Of a stretch of DNA of 6,590 nucleotides, positions 1 to 6,358 are shown piece by piece. A program made the position numbers and the translations under genes. The notes below the pieces were generated by a model that was given only the letters and a program-made list of their open reading frames with translations, was not told where the DNA came from and did not search any database. Source of the DNA: an uncultured Mollicutes bacterium (GTDB taxonomy: Bacteria; Bacillota_I; Bacilli_A; RFN20; CAG-449); NCBI GenBank assembly GCA_900551385.1, contig URVS01000081.1, positions 1-6,590 on the forward strand. Reading direction: 5' to 3'. Position 1 is the stretch's first letter, and each line of letters begins with the position of its first letter.

Positions 1-123
1 CAAAAGAATTAAAAAGATACCTAAAATAAATTTCCATTTATATGGTGCAATATATTTAAATGTTCTTTTTAAGATTTCTCTATCGGTATATTTTTTTGTT
101 AAGGTTAAATCAATCTTATCCAT
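1..123 (-). CDS. ABC exporter half-transporter, N-terminal part only (partner of the gene at 116-1888)
   Basis: The minus strand reads 41 codons from an ATG at 123 to the window edge without a stop. The product begins MDKIDLTLTKKYTDREILKR, followed by an aromatic and basic stretch (FKYIAPYKWKF) and then the start of a hydrophobic helix (ILGIFLILL). This is the usual opening of a type IV ABC exporter subunit, a short cytosolic elbow leading into TM1. A Shine-Dalgarno AGGTGA lies at 129-134, 5 nt before the ATG. The start lies inside the end of the preceding ABC gene (8-bp overlap), which indicates translational coupling and a one-to-one complex. Because the preceding subunit carries the degenerate ATPase site, this gene is expected to encode the BmrD/TM288-like half with the catalytic Glu. 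That is family knowledge and inference, since the nucleotide-binding domain lies outside the window. Confidence 0.82.
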   Translation of the reverse strand, partial: MDKIDLTLTKKYTDREILKRTFKYIAPYKWKFILGIFLILL

Positions 124-1888
124 TTTTTTCACCTAACGATTCTTCTAATTTTTGTAAATCAACCATTCTTTTATAAGTTGGTGATATTTTTAACAAATTT
201 TCATGTGTATCAAAAGCTTCTACTTTACCTTCATTTAAAACAATAATACGATCAAGATGTTCAACTGTAGACACTCTTGAAGAGACTAAAATAGTTGTTT
301 TTCCTTTTCTTTTTTCTTTAATATTTGATAATATTTTTTCTTCTGTTTTGATATCAACTGCACTAACAGAATCATCTAGAACCATAATTGGAGAATCTTT
401 TAAATACGCTCTAGCAATACTAATTCTTTGTTTTTGTCCACCTGATAAAGTAACTCCTCTTTCTCCAACTAAAGTTTTATATCCATCAATAAAATCGACA
501 ATATTATTATCTACATCAGCAAATTTACATGCTTCTATTACTTTTTCTTTTTTTATTTCATCTTCAGAAAAAGCTACATTATCTTCTATAGAAGTAGAAA
601 ATAAAAAATTATCTTGAGGAACAAAACTAATATTATTTCTAACATCTTTGATCTTAAGATCCATGATATCATTATCATCTAAAAATAATGTTCCTTTTTT
701 AAAATTATCTAATCTTAATAATGATGAAACAAGTGTTGTTTTGCCAGAACCAATCTTGCCGACTATACCAATATTTTCACCAACATTTATTTCTAAATTA
801 ATATTTTCTAATTGATAAACATCATTATTTAAATAAGAATATGAAAAACTTTTGAATGTTATTTTACCTTTTAATTTATCATTTTTTTTACTTGTAGGAA
901 GATCCATTACATCAATTTTTTCATCTAATAAATTAGATATTCTTTTTAAAGAAGTTTTAGCTCTTGATCTTAACGCAACAATTTGTCCTAAAGCAATCAT
1001 AGGCCAAATAATAGTGTTAAAATAACCAACAAATTCAATCATATCTGCTCTAGTAAAGTTAACATTATTATCACCATAAACACCTTGATAAACTAAAAAT
1101 GCTCCATATGTTAAGCCAACAACCGTCATTCCTTCAATTAATATAGAGAAGCCTGTATCTAAAAAAGCAGAAAACTTAACTAAAGCTAAATCTTTATTTT
1201 TTGTTTCTTCATTAACTTTTTTAAATCTAATAGCTTCTTTAATTTCATTTACAAAAGCTTTAATAACTCTTAAGCCAGTAAACAATTCTTGTACATAATC
1301 AGACATTCTTTCAAATGCTTTTTGTCTATCATTATAAATTTTTTCTATTTTATTATCGATAAAATAAGCAAATATACATAATAAAATTAAAGGAATTAAA
1401 CAAATTAAAGATAAAGATAAATTTATTCTTAACATTTTATAAAAAGTTAATATAGTTAAAAATATTGAATCAACAAGCATAACAGTTCCCCATCCATAAG
1501 CTTCTTGAATAGTATCTAAATCGTTAGTAAAATATGACATCATCGCTCCAACTTTATTTTCTTGATAAAATCTTTGTGATAATTTTTCACATTTAACAAA
1601 CATATCTTCTCTTAAATCGCTAGCAATATTAAATGCTCCAGATAAAATACTTACTCTCCAAATAAATCTTCCAGTGAACATAAATATTGCCACATAAAAT
1701 ATATTTAATGCTCCTTGATTAATCATTATTTCAGTCAATGTTCCATTATCATTAGCTCTTGATAAATCACCAATAATTTGAGGAACTAATAATTGCACAT
1801 AATCAACAAGTATTAAAAAAAGCACTCCTATAAAGAAGTGTAAAAAATATTTAAAATAAAATCTGTTAACATACTTTCCGAATATCAT
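116..1888 (-). CDS. Heterodimeric ABC exporter subunit with degenerate ATPase site (BmrC/YheI/TM287-like)
   Basis: A full half-transporter of 590 residues, counted from the ATG at 1888. The N-terminal membrane domain has six helices at roughly 14-34, 60-81, 135-152, 157-177, 246-268 and 284-305. The nucleotide-binding domain follows. It has Walker A GKIGSGKT (377-384), the Q-loop Gln (425, VPQDNFLF), the signature LSGGQ (481-485) and Walker B IMVLDD (501-506). The catalytic Glu after Walker B is Asp506, and the H-loop His is Ser537 (VSSR). The signature is intact. This pattern matches the degenerate-site partner of heterodimeric multidrug or lipid exporters such as BmrC/BmrD and TM287/TM288. 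The opening helix (LVDYVQLLVPQIIG) also resembles that subgroup. The partner gene overlaps the 3' end by 8 bp, so the two are co-translated. A TTG at 1906 would add six residues, but it has no ribosome-binding site and the ATG gives the usual family length. The substrate cannot be told from sequence. Confidence 0.95.
   Translation of the reverse strand: MIFGKYVNRFYFKYFLHFFIGVLFLILVDYVQLLVPQIIGDLSRANDNGTLTEIMINQGALNIFYVAIFMFTGRFIWRVSILSGAFNIASDLREDMFVKCEKLSQRFYQENKVGAMMSYFTNDLDTIQEAYGWGTVMLVDSIFLTILTFYKMLRINLSLSLICLIPLILLCIFAYFIDNKIEKIYNDRQKAFERMSDYVQELFTGLRVIKAFVNEIKEAIRFKKVNEETKNKDLALVKFSAFLDTGFSILIEGMTVVGLTYGAFLVYQGVYGDNNVNFTRADMIEFVGYFNTIIWPMIALGQIVALRSRAKTSLKRISNLLDEKIDVMDLPTSKKNDKLKGKITFKSFSYSYLNNDVYQLENINLEINVGENIGIVGKIGSGKTTLVSSLLRLDNFKKGTLFLDDNDIMDLKIKDVRNNISFVPQDNFLFSTSIEDNVAFSEDEIKKEKVIEACKFADVDNNIVDFIDGYKTLVGERGVTLSGGQKQRISIARAYLKDSPIMVLDDSVSAVDIKTEEKILSNIKEKRKGKTTILVSSRVSTVEHLDRIIVLNEGKVEAFDTHENLLKISPTYKRMVDLQKLEESLGEKNG
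129..134 (-). promoter_or_regulatory. Ribosome-binding site AGGTGA of the second ABC subunit
   Basis: AGGTGA lies 5 nt before the ATG at 123, inside the 3' end of the first ABC gene. It fixes the start of the partner subunit and shows how the overlapping pair is coupled. The same AGGTG(A) core precedes the genes at 1990-3051 and 3061-3486. Confidence 0.7.
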
Positions 1889-1924
1889 ATGGCATATTAT
1901 ACACAAGATTTTGTTTTTTTTATA
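1889..1924 (-). promoter_or_regulatory. Possible promoter giving a leaderless ABC mRNA
   Basis: A perfect TATAAT lies at 1896-1901 on the minus strand. The predicted transcription start would fall at about 1888-1889, on the A of the ABC gene's ATG. No Shine-Dalgarno sequence precedes that ATG, so a leaderless transcript would explain its absence. The -35 position, 17 nt upstream at 1919-1924, reads TATAAA and matches only 3 of 6 consensus bases. TATAAT-like strings are common in such AT-rich DNA, and a second one lies at 1946-1951. The call is therefore tentative. Confidence 0.3.
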
Positions 1925-1989
1925 TAAAAGTTTGGTTTTTTAATTATTATATGCTTTTTTTAAAGAAAGTATTTTTCATCTAACAAGGT

Positions 1990-3051
1990 CTAGTATCTTG
2001 TTGGATCATTTAGTATTATTTTGATTTTCATTCTTCCATCATAATCACTATAATCTGATTTTAAATCATTTAATGCATATGTAGCATCTTGAAATATTTC
2101 TTTTTTTAAATTAACATAATCATTCGATAAATATCTAAGTTCAGTATCTACCGCGTATTGACCATTATTCATAGTTGTTGAGCCTATATTATATCGTCCA
2201 TTTATTGTAAAATCTATTGTATTTGAAATAATTGACGCTCTAACTGATACATCTATATAACTATCTCCATGGCTTATACTTCCAGAATATTGATTAGCAA
2301 TACTATGCATGGTCATTGATAATTGATTGAAAAATATTCCATCATGTTTTCTATTATCACTTGAATAACTACTTCCACTTGAATAACTGCTTCCACTTGT
2401 TCCACCAGATAACCCCACATAAAATCCACCTAAGCTTGAATCACCAAATTCTTCAAAAGCTCCACCTACTTTAAATCTATAAATTCCCATTATTATGATA
2501 TTAGCAACTAAAATAATAGTTAAAGTAGTTTGTAATGTTTTTATTTCTCTAAATATTAAACACAATATTATTGATAAAACAAAACTAATACCAATACTAA
2601 TAGGAGTAAAAAAAGGATCATATTCGGCATCTACATCTTTAGAAGTTGTAATTAACCAAGCAAATGAGTTTATTCCCGGTGAAATAATTCCTGCAAAAAC
2701 AATAATTATTGAAAACATATCAGGATCAGTATCATTATGGCCACCAAAACTTTCAATACAATTCATAGAACAAATCATTGAAAAAATCATTACAATTATA
2801 AAAATAATTCTTTTTAAAACAACTCCAAAACCATTATCTAGAATTGATATATCTAAAATATCACCTAATATTTGATATACTAAACCTCCTGCAATAGTTA
2901 TTATAAAAATTACTGCATACATTTCGAAAACTCTTGATCCACCTATATTAGGATTAGAACAAAAAATAGGAAAAACAATAAAAATTAAAATTAATAAACC
3001 AACTGAAATCAAAATGCTAGTAAGCAATCTAAGGAATCTATTACCAAGCAT
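1990..3051 (-). CDS. Six-helix membrane protein with Gly/Ser linker and soluble C-terminal domain, function unknown
   Basis: A protein of 353 residues that I do not recognise as any named family. Hydrophobic segments at about 9-30, 44-62, 80-97, 112-134, 149-167 and 174-192 suggest six membrane helices. A Gly-rich patch (about 207-219) and a GSSYSS repeat (about 220-231) form a flexible linker. A polar C-terminal region (about 236-353) looks like a folded domain, with alternating strands (IDVSVRASI, IDFTINGRY), a helix (about 309-331) and a final strand (MKIKIIL). The ATG at 3051 is preferred over the in-frame GTG at 3060, because that GTG is part of the AGGTGA ribosome-binding site, 5 nt before the ATG. 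This site also overlaps the TAG stop of the TerB-like gene upstream, so the two proteins are translationally coupled and probably act together. The gap to the ABC gene downstream is about 100 nt, so it may or may not be co-transcribed with it. Confidence 0.85.
   Translation of the reverse strand: MLGNRFLRLLTSILISVGLLILIFIVFPIFCSNPNIGGSRVFEMYAVIFIITIAGGLVYQILGDILDISILDNGFGVVLKRIIFIIVMIFSMICSMNCIESFGGHNDTDPDMFSIIIVFAGIISPGINSFAWLITTSKDVDAEYDPFFTPISIGISFVLSIILCLIFREIKTLQTTLTIILVANIIIMGIYRFKVGGAFEEFGDSSLGGFYVGLSGGTSGSSYSSGSSYSSDNRKHDGIFFNQLSMTMHSIANQYSGSISHGDSYIDVSVRASIISNTIDFTINGRYNIGSTTMNNGQYAVDTELRYLSNDYVNLKKEIFQDATYALNDLKSDYSDYDGRMKIKIILNDPTRY
2359..2400 (-). repeat. 18-bp in-frame tandem repeat, about 2.3 copies
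   Basis: Two 18-bp units (2359-2376 and 2377-2394) differ at one base, and a third partial copy begins at 2395. They encode the SSYSSG linker between the membrane part and the C-terminal domain of the protein at 1990-3051. Because the unit is a multiple of three, slippage would change linker length without breaking the frame. Confidence 0.8.
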
Positions 3052-3056
3052 AATAA

Positions 3057-3062
3057 TCACCT
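3057..3062 (-). promoter_or_regulatory. Ribosome-binding site AGGTGA overlapping a stop codon
   Basis: AGGTGA shares its AG with the TAG stop of the TerB-like gene and sits 5 nt before the ATG at 3051. It decides the start of the membrane protein and shows that the in-frame GTG at 3060 is part of the site rather than an initiation codon. The layout fits termination-reinitiation coupling. Confidence 0.75.
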
Positions 3063-3486
3063 AGTTATGGAATAATTCATCAAGAGCAGCTTGTTCATCA
3101 CTAGTTAAAATTCCATCACTAGCGCATACCATTAAGCCAATCATTAATAAATCATTAACATTTTCATCATCAAGAGCAGCTTTAAAATAAAATACTCTAT
3201 TTTCTGCTTCTTCAAAATCCATATCTTTAAAATAAAGATTTAATTGTTGTCCAGAAATAGTTAAACCCATTGTATCAATTAATAATTGAATTTCATCAAA
3301 AGCAATAATGTTATCTAATTTAATAAAATAGCCAAAAATTTTTAACATATCTGGCATTGCTTCATCTTTATTATTTGTAATTAAAACATTATATAATTTA
3401 TCGACAGCTTCCTTTGTTAAATTAATTTTTTCTTCATAAGACATGTCTAAAGCATCTTGAAGTAAATCATTAAAATCATTGTTCAT
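3061..3486 (-). CDS. Small acidic TerB-like protein
   Basis: A protein of 141 residues, mostly helical, acidic and without a signal peptide or membrane segment, so probably cytosolic. The C-terminal segment (about 109-139) reads NDLLMIGLMVCASDGILTSD followed by an EQAALDELF helix. A small-residue helix, then a DG turn (124-125), then an acidic helix is the pattern of the TerB fold (tellurite-resistance TerB and TerB-like domains), which are often linked to membrane-associated stress or metal-binding complexes. The match is by eye and covers mainly the last helix pair; the N-terminal helices are less clear. The ATG at 3486 has AAGGTG 6 nt upstream. The in-frame GTG at 3495 is part of that site and is rejected as the start. 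The stop overlaps the ribosome-binding site of the six-helix membrane protein, so the two are coupled and may be partners. No other tellurite-resistance gene is present, so a role in tellurite resistance should not be assumed. Confidence 0.8.
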   Translation of the reverse strand: MNNDFNDLLQDALDMSYEEKINLTKEAVDKLYNVLITNNKDEAMPDMLKIFGYFIKLDNIIAFDEIQLLIDTMGLTISGQQLNLYFKDMDFEEAENRVFYFKAALDDENVNDLLMIGLMVCASDGILTSDEQAALDELFHN

Positions 3487-3492
3487 AAAAAA

Positions 3493-3498
3493 CACCTT
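3493..3498 (-). promoter_or_regulatory. Ribosome-binding site AAGGTG of the TerB-like gene
   Basis: AAGGTG lies 6 nt (all T) before the ATG at 3486. It sets the start at 3486, not at the in-frame GTG at 3495 that forms part of the site itself. Confidence 0.65.
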
Positions 3499-3528
3499 AA
3501 TGTTTTAATTATTTAAAAAAATTTAATT

Positions 3529-3550
3529 TTGGCGCTAAATTGGCACTTAT
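3529..3550. repeat. 11-bp tandem direct repeat upstream of the TerB-like gene
   Basis: TTGGCGCTAAA (3529-3539) is followed directly by TTGGCACTTAT (3540-3550). The two share 8 of 11 bases and form a GC-richer island in very AT-rich DNA, about 45-65 nt ahead of the TerB-like start. A spacing of one helical turn would suit two protein molecules binding one face of DNA, so it could be an operator. The left copy is followed on the minus strand by a weak AT-only inverted repeat and a T-run, so a terminator role is also possible. It could also be chance. Confidence 0.35.
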
Positions 3551-3753
3551 AATCCTAATTCAATCTTATAAATATCCACCCTTTTAACATAATCAATAAA
3601 TGCAGAAAAATTGTCATAAATAATATTATTTGTTTCTTTATATTGATATAAACTATATAATTTAGATTTTACTTTAATTAAAAGAATATCTTCTTTATTA
3701 TTAAAAGATTTAATTATTAATTTGCTTTCGCCCTTTGCTAAAGCAATATAAAA
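3547..3753 (-). pseudogene. Possible C-terminal remnant of a lost gene (68 codons, no start)
   Basis: After the lipoprotein gene stops, the same frame has one more codon and a second TAA (3754-3756). It then stays open for 68 codons to a TAA at 3547-3549. The translation looks protein-like rather than random: LAKGESKLIIKSFNNKEDIL leads into strand- and helix-like segments and ends IYKIELGL. It contains no ATG, and the only GTG lies near the end, so it has no plausible start of its own and no ribosome-binding site. The simplest reading is the tail of a gene whose front was deleted or replaced. Other possibilities are a former C-terminal extension of the lipoprotein cut off by two stops, or a chance open frame, which is less likely at this AT content because TAA is common. 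I do not recognise the family. Apart from this and the neighbouring repeats, 3499-3759 holds nothing I can identify. Confidence 0.42.
3722..3746 (-). terminator. Hairpin just downstream of the lipoprotein gene, possible weak terminator
   Basis: TTGCTTT and AAAGCAA (3740-3746 and 3722-3728) form a perfect 7-bp stem around an 11-nt loop, beginning about 14 nt past the lipoprotein stop. An alternative shorter fold (TTGCT/AGCAA) competes with it. The sequence after the stem on the minus strand is AT-rich but lacks a solid T-run, so efficient intrinsic termination is doubtful. It may instead be a processing or stabilising hairpin, or part of the remnant reading frame. Confidence 0.28.
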
Positions 3754-3759
3754 TTATAT

Positions 3760-6111
3760 TTATTTACAATAACAACCTATTGATTGTTTATATTTATTAC
3801 CATTAAAATCAAATAAAATATTATTCACTTTAATAGAATTGTTTTCTTTAAATAATCTTTCTTCTTGCATAACGCAGTATTTTTTTGCATTTACTAAACC
3901 AATTTTATTATCTATTTTATATTTAGGTAAAGGATCAACTTCTTCTAAATAAGATTCACTTTTATTATAAAAATCATCTAAATTTTCAATAACATAATTA
4001 TCCACACTATAAATAAGATTTTTTTGTAAAATAACATTATTACAATTACCTAATTTGAATGAAGTATTTTGAGATTGATTATAAATTAAATTGTTATAAA
4101 AATTAACTTTTCTATCATCATTTATTTGTAAAATAATAGGACTAGTTTTATTAGAAGTAATTATAGTATTATTATATATTTCTAATCCAGAAGAATAATA
4201 ATTAGCAAATATAATTCCTTTATTCCCTATATCATCTATAGATAGATTATATCTAACTATCGTTTTATCTTCTCCAAGAATATCATTTTCATTTTTAAAA
4301 TTACAATTAATAAATAAACCAAAAGAATTATCATGACTATAATTGTATTGCCAAATAGTATCTTTACTTTGCAAATCAGCGTCAAGCAAGGATCCATCCA
4401 TTATCCCTAAATTATTATTAGGATTTTTCATTGCTTTATTATTATATCCCTCATTATATTGAATAATAGTTTTATCAACATAAGAAGTAACAATTTGATT
4501 TCCTGTATAGCATCTAATAGAAGTATCATGAATAACATTATGTTCAATAATTCCACCTAATAAATTTCTAGCAAATATAGCATTTTTGCCTATATTAGAA
4601 ATATTATTATAAGTAATATTGACATTTGTATAAGCGTATTTAGAGAAATCTTTATCATATGGAGAATTTTTTTCTACATTATTATTAACCATATTCCAAT
4701 AAGTAGAAATACCAACATTATCAACATTTTCTATTTTATTATTTGTAATCAACAAATTATCATATCGACTCTTTCTATTTTCTACCCAAACTTGAATGCC
4801 ACCTGTTTTTTTACTAGATAAAGCACTACCATTATTTTCTTGATCTAAATAACCCCTAATATCATGAATATATAAAGATTTTAAAGTAATATTTCTATAT
4901 ATCCCTTCTTTATTAGAATTAATTAAAACACCTCTTTTATCACCTATAAGATTATTAGAATCATATATTTCTAAATTTTCTACAATAACATTACTACAAT
5001 TTTCTAAATACAAAACAGCTTTATTAATTCTATTATTACCATCAATAATTGGTTTATTACCTTCACCATAATTAGAAATTAAAATAGGTTCATTATCTAA
5101 TCCAACAACATTAATTAAATCAAAACCATCTATAAATTTACTATTATTTTTTAATAATATCTTAGTGCCACTTTCTATATTTAATGTTTTTAAAACATTT
5201 AAATCATTATATGGATTTTCATAACTTCCATTTCCATTACTAACATTACTATCAAAATAAATTACATTTTTATAATTAAATTCATTATATTTAAGACTAA
5301 TATTAAATTGATTAGCTATTTTACTAGCTTCACCTATTTGATAAACTAAGCATTCATTTTGTTCATTAAAATTAAGATAAGCACTAATATTATTACCTAA
5401 ATCATAACCTGCCACATTATAAACACATTGATGAAAATACTCACCATTACATAACTCAAAAGGTACATTATAAAACTTATTAGTGCCTAAAATAACATTA
5501 TTCTTATTTTTACATAACTTAATTTGTTCATTTCTTATTTTATCTTTAAAAGAAACAATTTTACCATTTTCATAAACATTAATAGGAATAACAAAACAAT
5601 TATCCACAATAGATAAATAATTATTAACAATATCATTAAACTTATTAATATAATTATCATTTTCATCTGCATTAAGCGATACAATAACATTCACATTACT
5701 AGTTACATAATTATTATTAGATAAATAAGATAAACAATTATTTAATTTATTAACACTTTCTTTATAAAAATTTCCATTTATATTCCAATCATTAATATTT
5801 GAATAAGTAACACTACTATCAATAACTACTACATCATTATTACTTTCATAAGAAGCACAAAAAGAGGACATAAGTCCTCCATTTTTATTATTTAATAATC
5901 CTAATCCATTTGAATTATATTCATAAGCATTATCACACTTAATAACATCTTCACTTTCACCTATTCCAGAAATAAGACCATCTCCTACAAATAAAAATAC
6001 ATCAATATATTTATAATCTATAGGCGTTTTATTACAGGAACAAATTAATAAACTACTAAATAATAAGCTAATATTTAATAAAAATTTTAAACTTTTATTT
6101 TTTACTTTCAT
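3760..6111 (-). CDS. Lipoprotein: degenerate SGNH/SASA esterase-like domain fused to a right-handed beta-helix
   Basis: A protein of 783 residues. A Lys-rich N-terminus and hydrophobic helix end in a lipobox ICSC, with Cys26 the likely lipidated residue, so it should be anchored outside the membrane. Residues about 35-245 follow the layout of sialate-O-acetylesterase-like (SASA) SGNH hydrolases. DVFLFVGDGLISGIG sits where GQSNMxGxG is expected, VVVIDSSVTYSNINDW at the GG...W block, and VNVIVSLNADEND at the WxQGExD block. NGEYFHQCVYNVAGYDLG sits at the DxxH...GY block. The Ser nucleophile and the GG and QGE motifs are lost. Residues about 283-700 form a parallel beta-helix. It opens with the typical FDSNVSNGNGSYENPYNDL and an IIDGNN turn, and repeats NVIVENLEI-like and NNLIYN-like rungs. 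It is about 18% Asn, with 15 mature cysteines besides the lipid Cys. It starts 3 nt after the preceding ORF without a Shine-Dalgarno site, so translation is probably coupled. A surface glycan-binding or glycan-lyase role is inference. Confidence 0.88.
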   Translation of the reverse strand: MKVKNKSLKFLLNISLLFSSLLICSCNKTPIDYKYIDVFLFVGDGLISGIGESEDVIKCDNAYEYNSNGLGLLNNKNGGLMSSFCASYESNNDVVVIDSSVTYSNINDWNINGNFYKESVNKLNNCLSYLSNNNYVTSNVNVIVSLNADENDNYINKFNDIVNNYLSIVDNCFVIPINVYENGKIVSFKDKIRNEQIKLCKNKNNVILGTNKFYNVPFELCNGEYFHQCVYNVAGYDLGNNISAYLNFNEQNECLVYQIGEASKIANQFNISLKYNEFNYKNVIYFDSNVSNGNGSYENPYNDLNVLKTLNIESGTKILLKNNSKFIDGFDLINVVGLDNEPILISNYGEGNKPIIDGNNRINKAVLYLENCSNVIVENLEIYDSNNLIGDKRGVLINSNKEGIYRNITLKSLYIHDIRGYLDQENNGSALSSKKTGGIQVWVENRKSRYDNLLITNNKIENVDNVGISTYWNMVNNNVEKNSPYDKDFSKYAYTNVNITYNNISNIGKNAIFARNLLGGIIEHNVIHDTSIRCYTGNQIVTSYVDKTIIQYNEGYNNKAMKNPNNNLGIMDGSLLDADLQSKDTIWQYNYSHDNSFGLFINCNFKNENDILGEDKTIVRYNLSIDDIGNKGIIFANYYSSGLEIYNNTIITSNKTSPIILQINDDRKVNFYNNLIYNQSQNTSFKLGNCNNVILQKNLIYSVDNYVIENLDDFYNKSESYLEEVDPLPKYKIDNKIGLVNAKKYCVMQEERLFKENNSIKVNNILFDFNGNKYKQSIGCYCK

Positions 6112-6114
6112 AAA

Positions 6115-6339
6115 TTAGTTATTTGCTAAAGGTATATAGTAAATGCTATCCATTATAATAGTACCTAATGTAGGTTTTTTAAATTTTAATCCAACAAAAG
6201 ATCCAGATAGTTCACCGTCACTTGTAAATATAATACTAAATGAAAAAGAAGCTTCTTTTTTGATAATTACATTTTTTGACACATTACCAAGCTCATAGGT
6301 AAAGTTTAAATCGTTTGCTGTATTGTTTGTAACAGTCAT
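6115..6339 (-). CDS. Small beta-rich ORF, probably the C-terminal end of a truncated protein
   Basis: From the ATG at 6339 this encodes 74 residues, beginning MTVTNNTANDLNFTYELGN and ending YYIPLANN. Alternating strands such as NVIIKKEASFSFSIIF suggest an immunoglobulin- or fibronectin-like beta-sandwich. There is no signal peptide. The frame stays open upstream of the ATG and reads EENNIYKGDFFFK in the same style, so the Met may be internal to a longer protein that is cut at the composition break. On the other hand, AGGTGA (6353-6358) matches the local ribosome-binding motif, but at 13 nt it is farther from the ATG than the 5-6 nt seen elsewhere. The stop is 3 nt before the lipoprotein ATG, which indicates one transcript and probably a related extracellular role. 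The family is not recognised. Confidence 0.55.
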   Translation of the reverse strand: MTVTNNTANDLNFTYELGNVSKNVIIKKEASFSFSIIFTSDGELSGSFVGLKFKKPTLGTIIMDSIYYIPLANN

Positions 6340-6352
6340 TTTGAAAAAGAAA

Positions 6353-6358
6353 TCACCT
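6353..6358 (-). promoter_or_regulatory. AGGTGA motif at unusual distance from an ATG
   Basis: This is identical to the ribosome-binding cores of the genes downstream but lies 13 nt before the ATG at 6339, where the others have 5-6 nt. It could be a weak functional site, or merely the Lys-Gly-Asp codons of a longer reading frame. It bears on whether the 74-residue ORF is complete. Confidence 0.35.

Noticed and set aside
348..617. Plus-strand open frame of 89 codons
   Set aside because: It lies wholly inside the conserved ATPase domain of the minus-strand ABC gene, has no ribosome-binding site and its product resembles nothing. It is a shadow.
1951..1972. 22-nt near-palindrome followed by T's on the plus strand
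   Set aside because: It would act as a terminator only for plus-strand transcription, where there is no gene. On the minus strand it has mismatches and no loop. It is probably chance in A/T tracts.
1982..2002. AACAAG/CTTGTT inverted repeat around the stop of the membrane protein gene
   Set aside because: The stem is only 6 bp with a 9-nt loop, and no T-run follows on either strand. It is too weak to call a terminator.
2495..2875. Plus-strand open frame of 126 codons
   Set aside because: It is antisense to the membrane helices of the six-helix protein. Its Ile/Lys-rich product is what the complement of hydrophobic AT-rich codons gives, and it has no start signal.
3760..3762. Stop-codon readthrough extending the lipoprotein into 3547-3753
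   Set aside because: Two TAA codons lie one codon apart, and no readthrough or recoding signal is visible. A remnant or lost extension is simpler.
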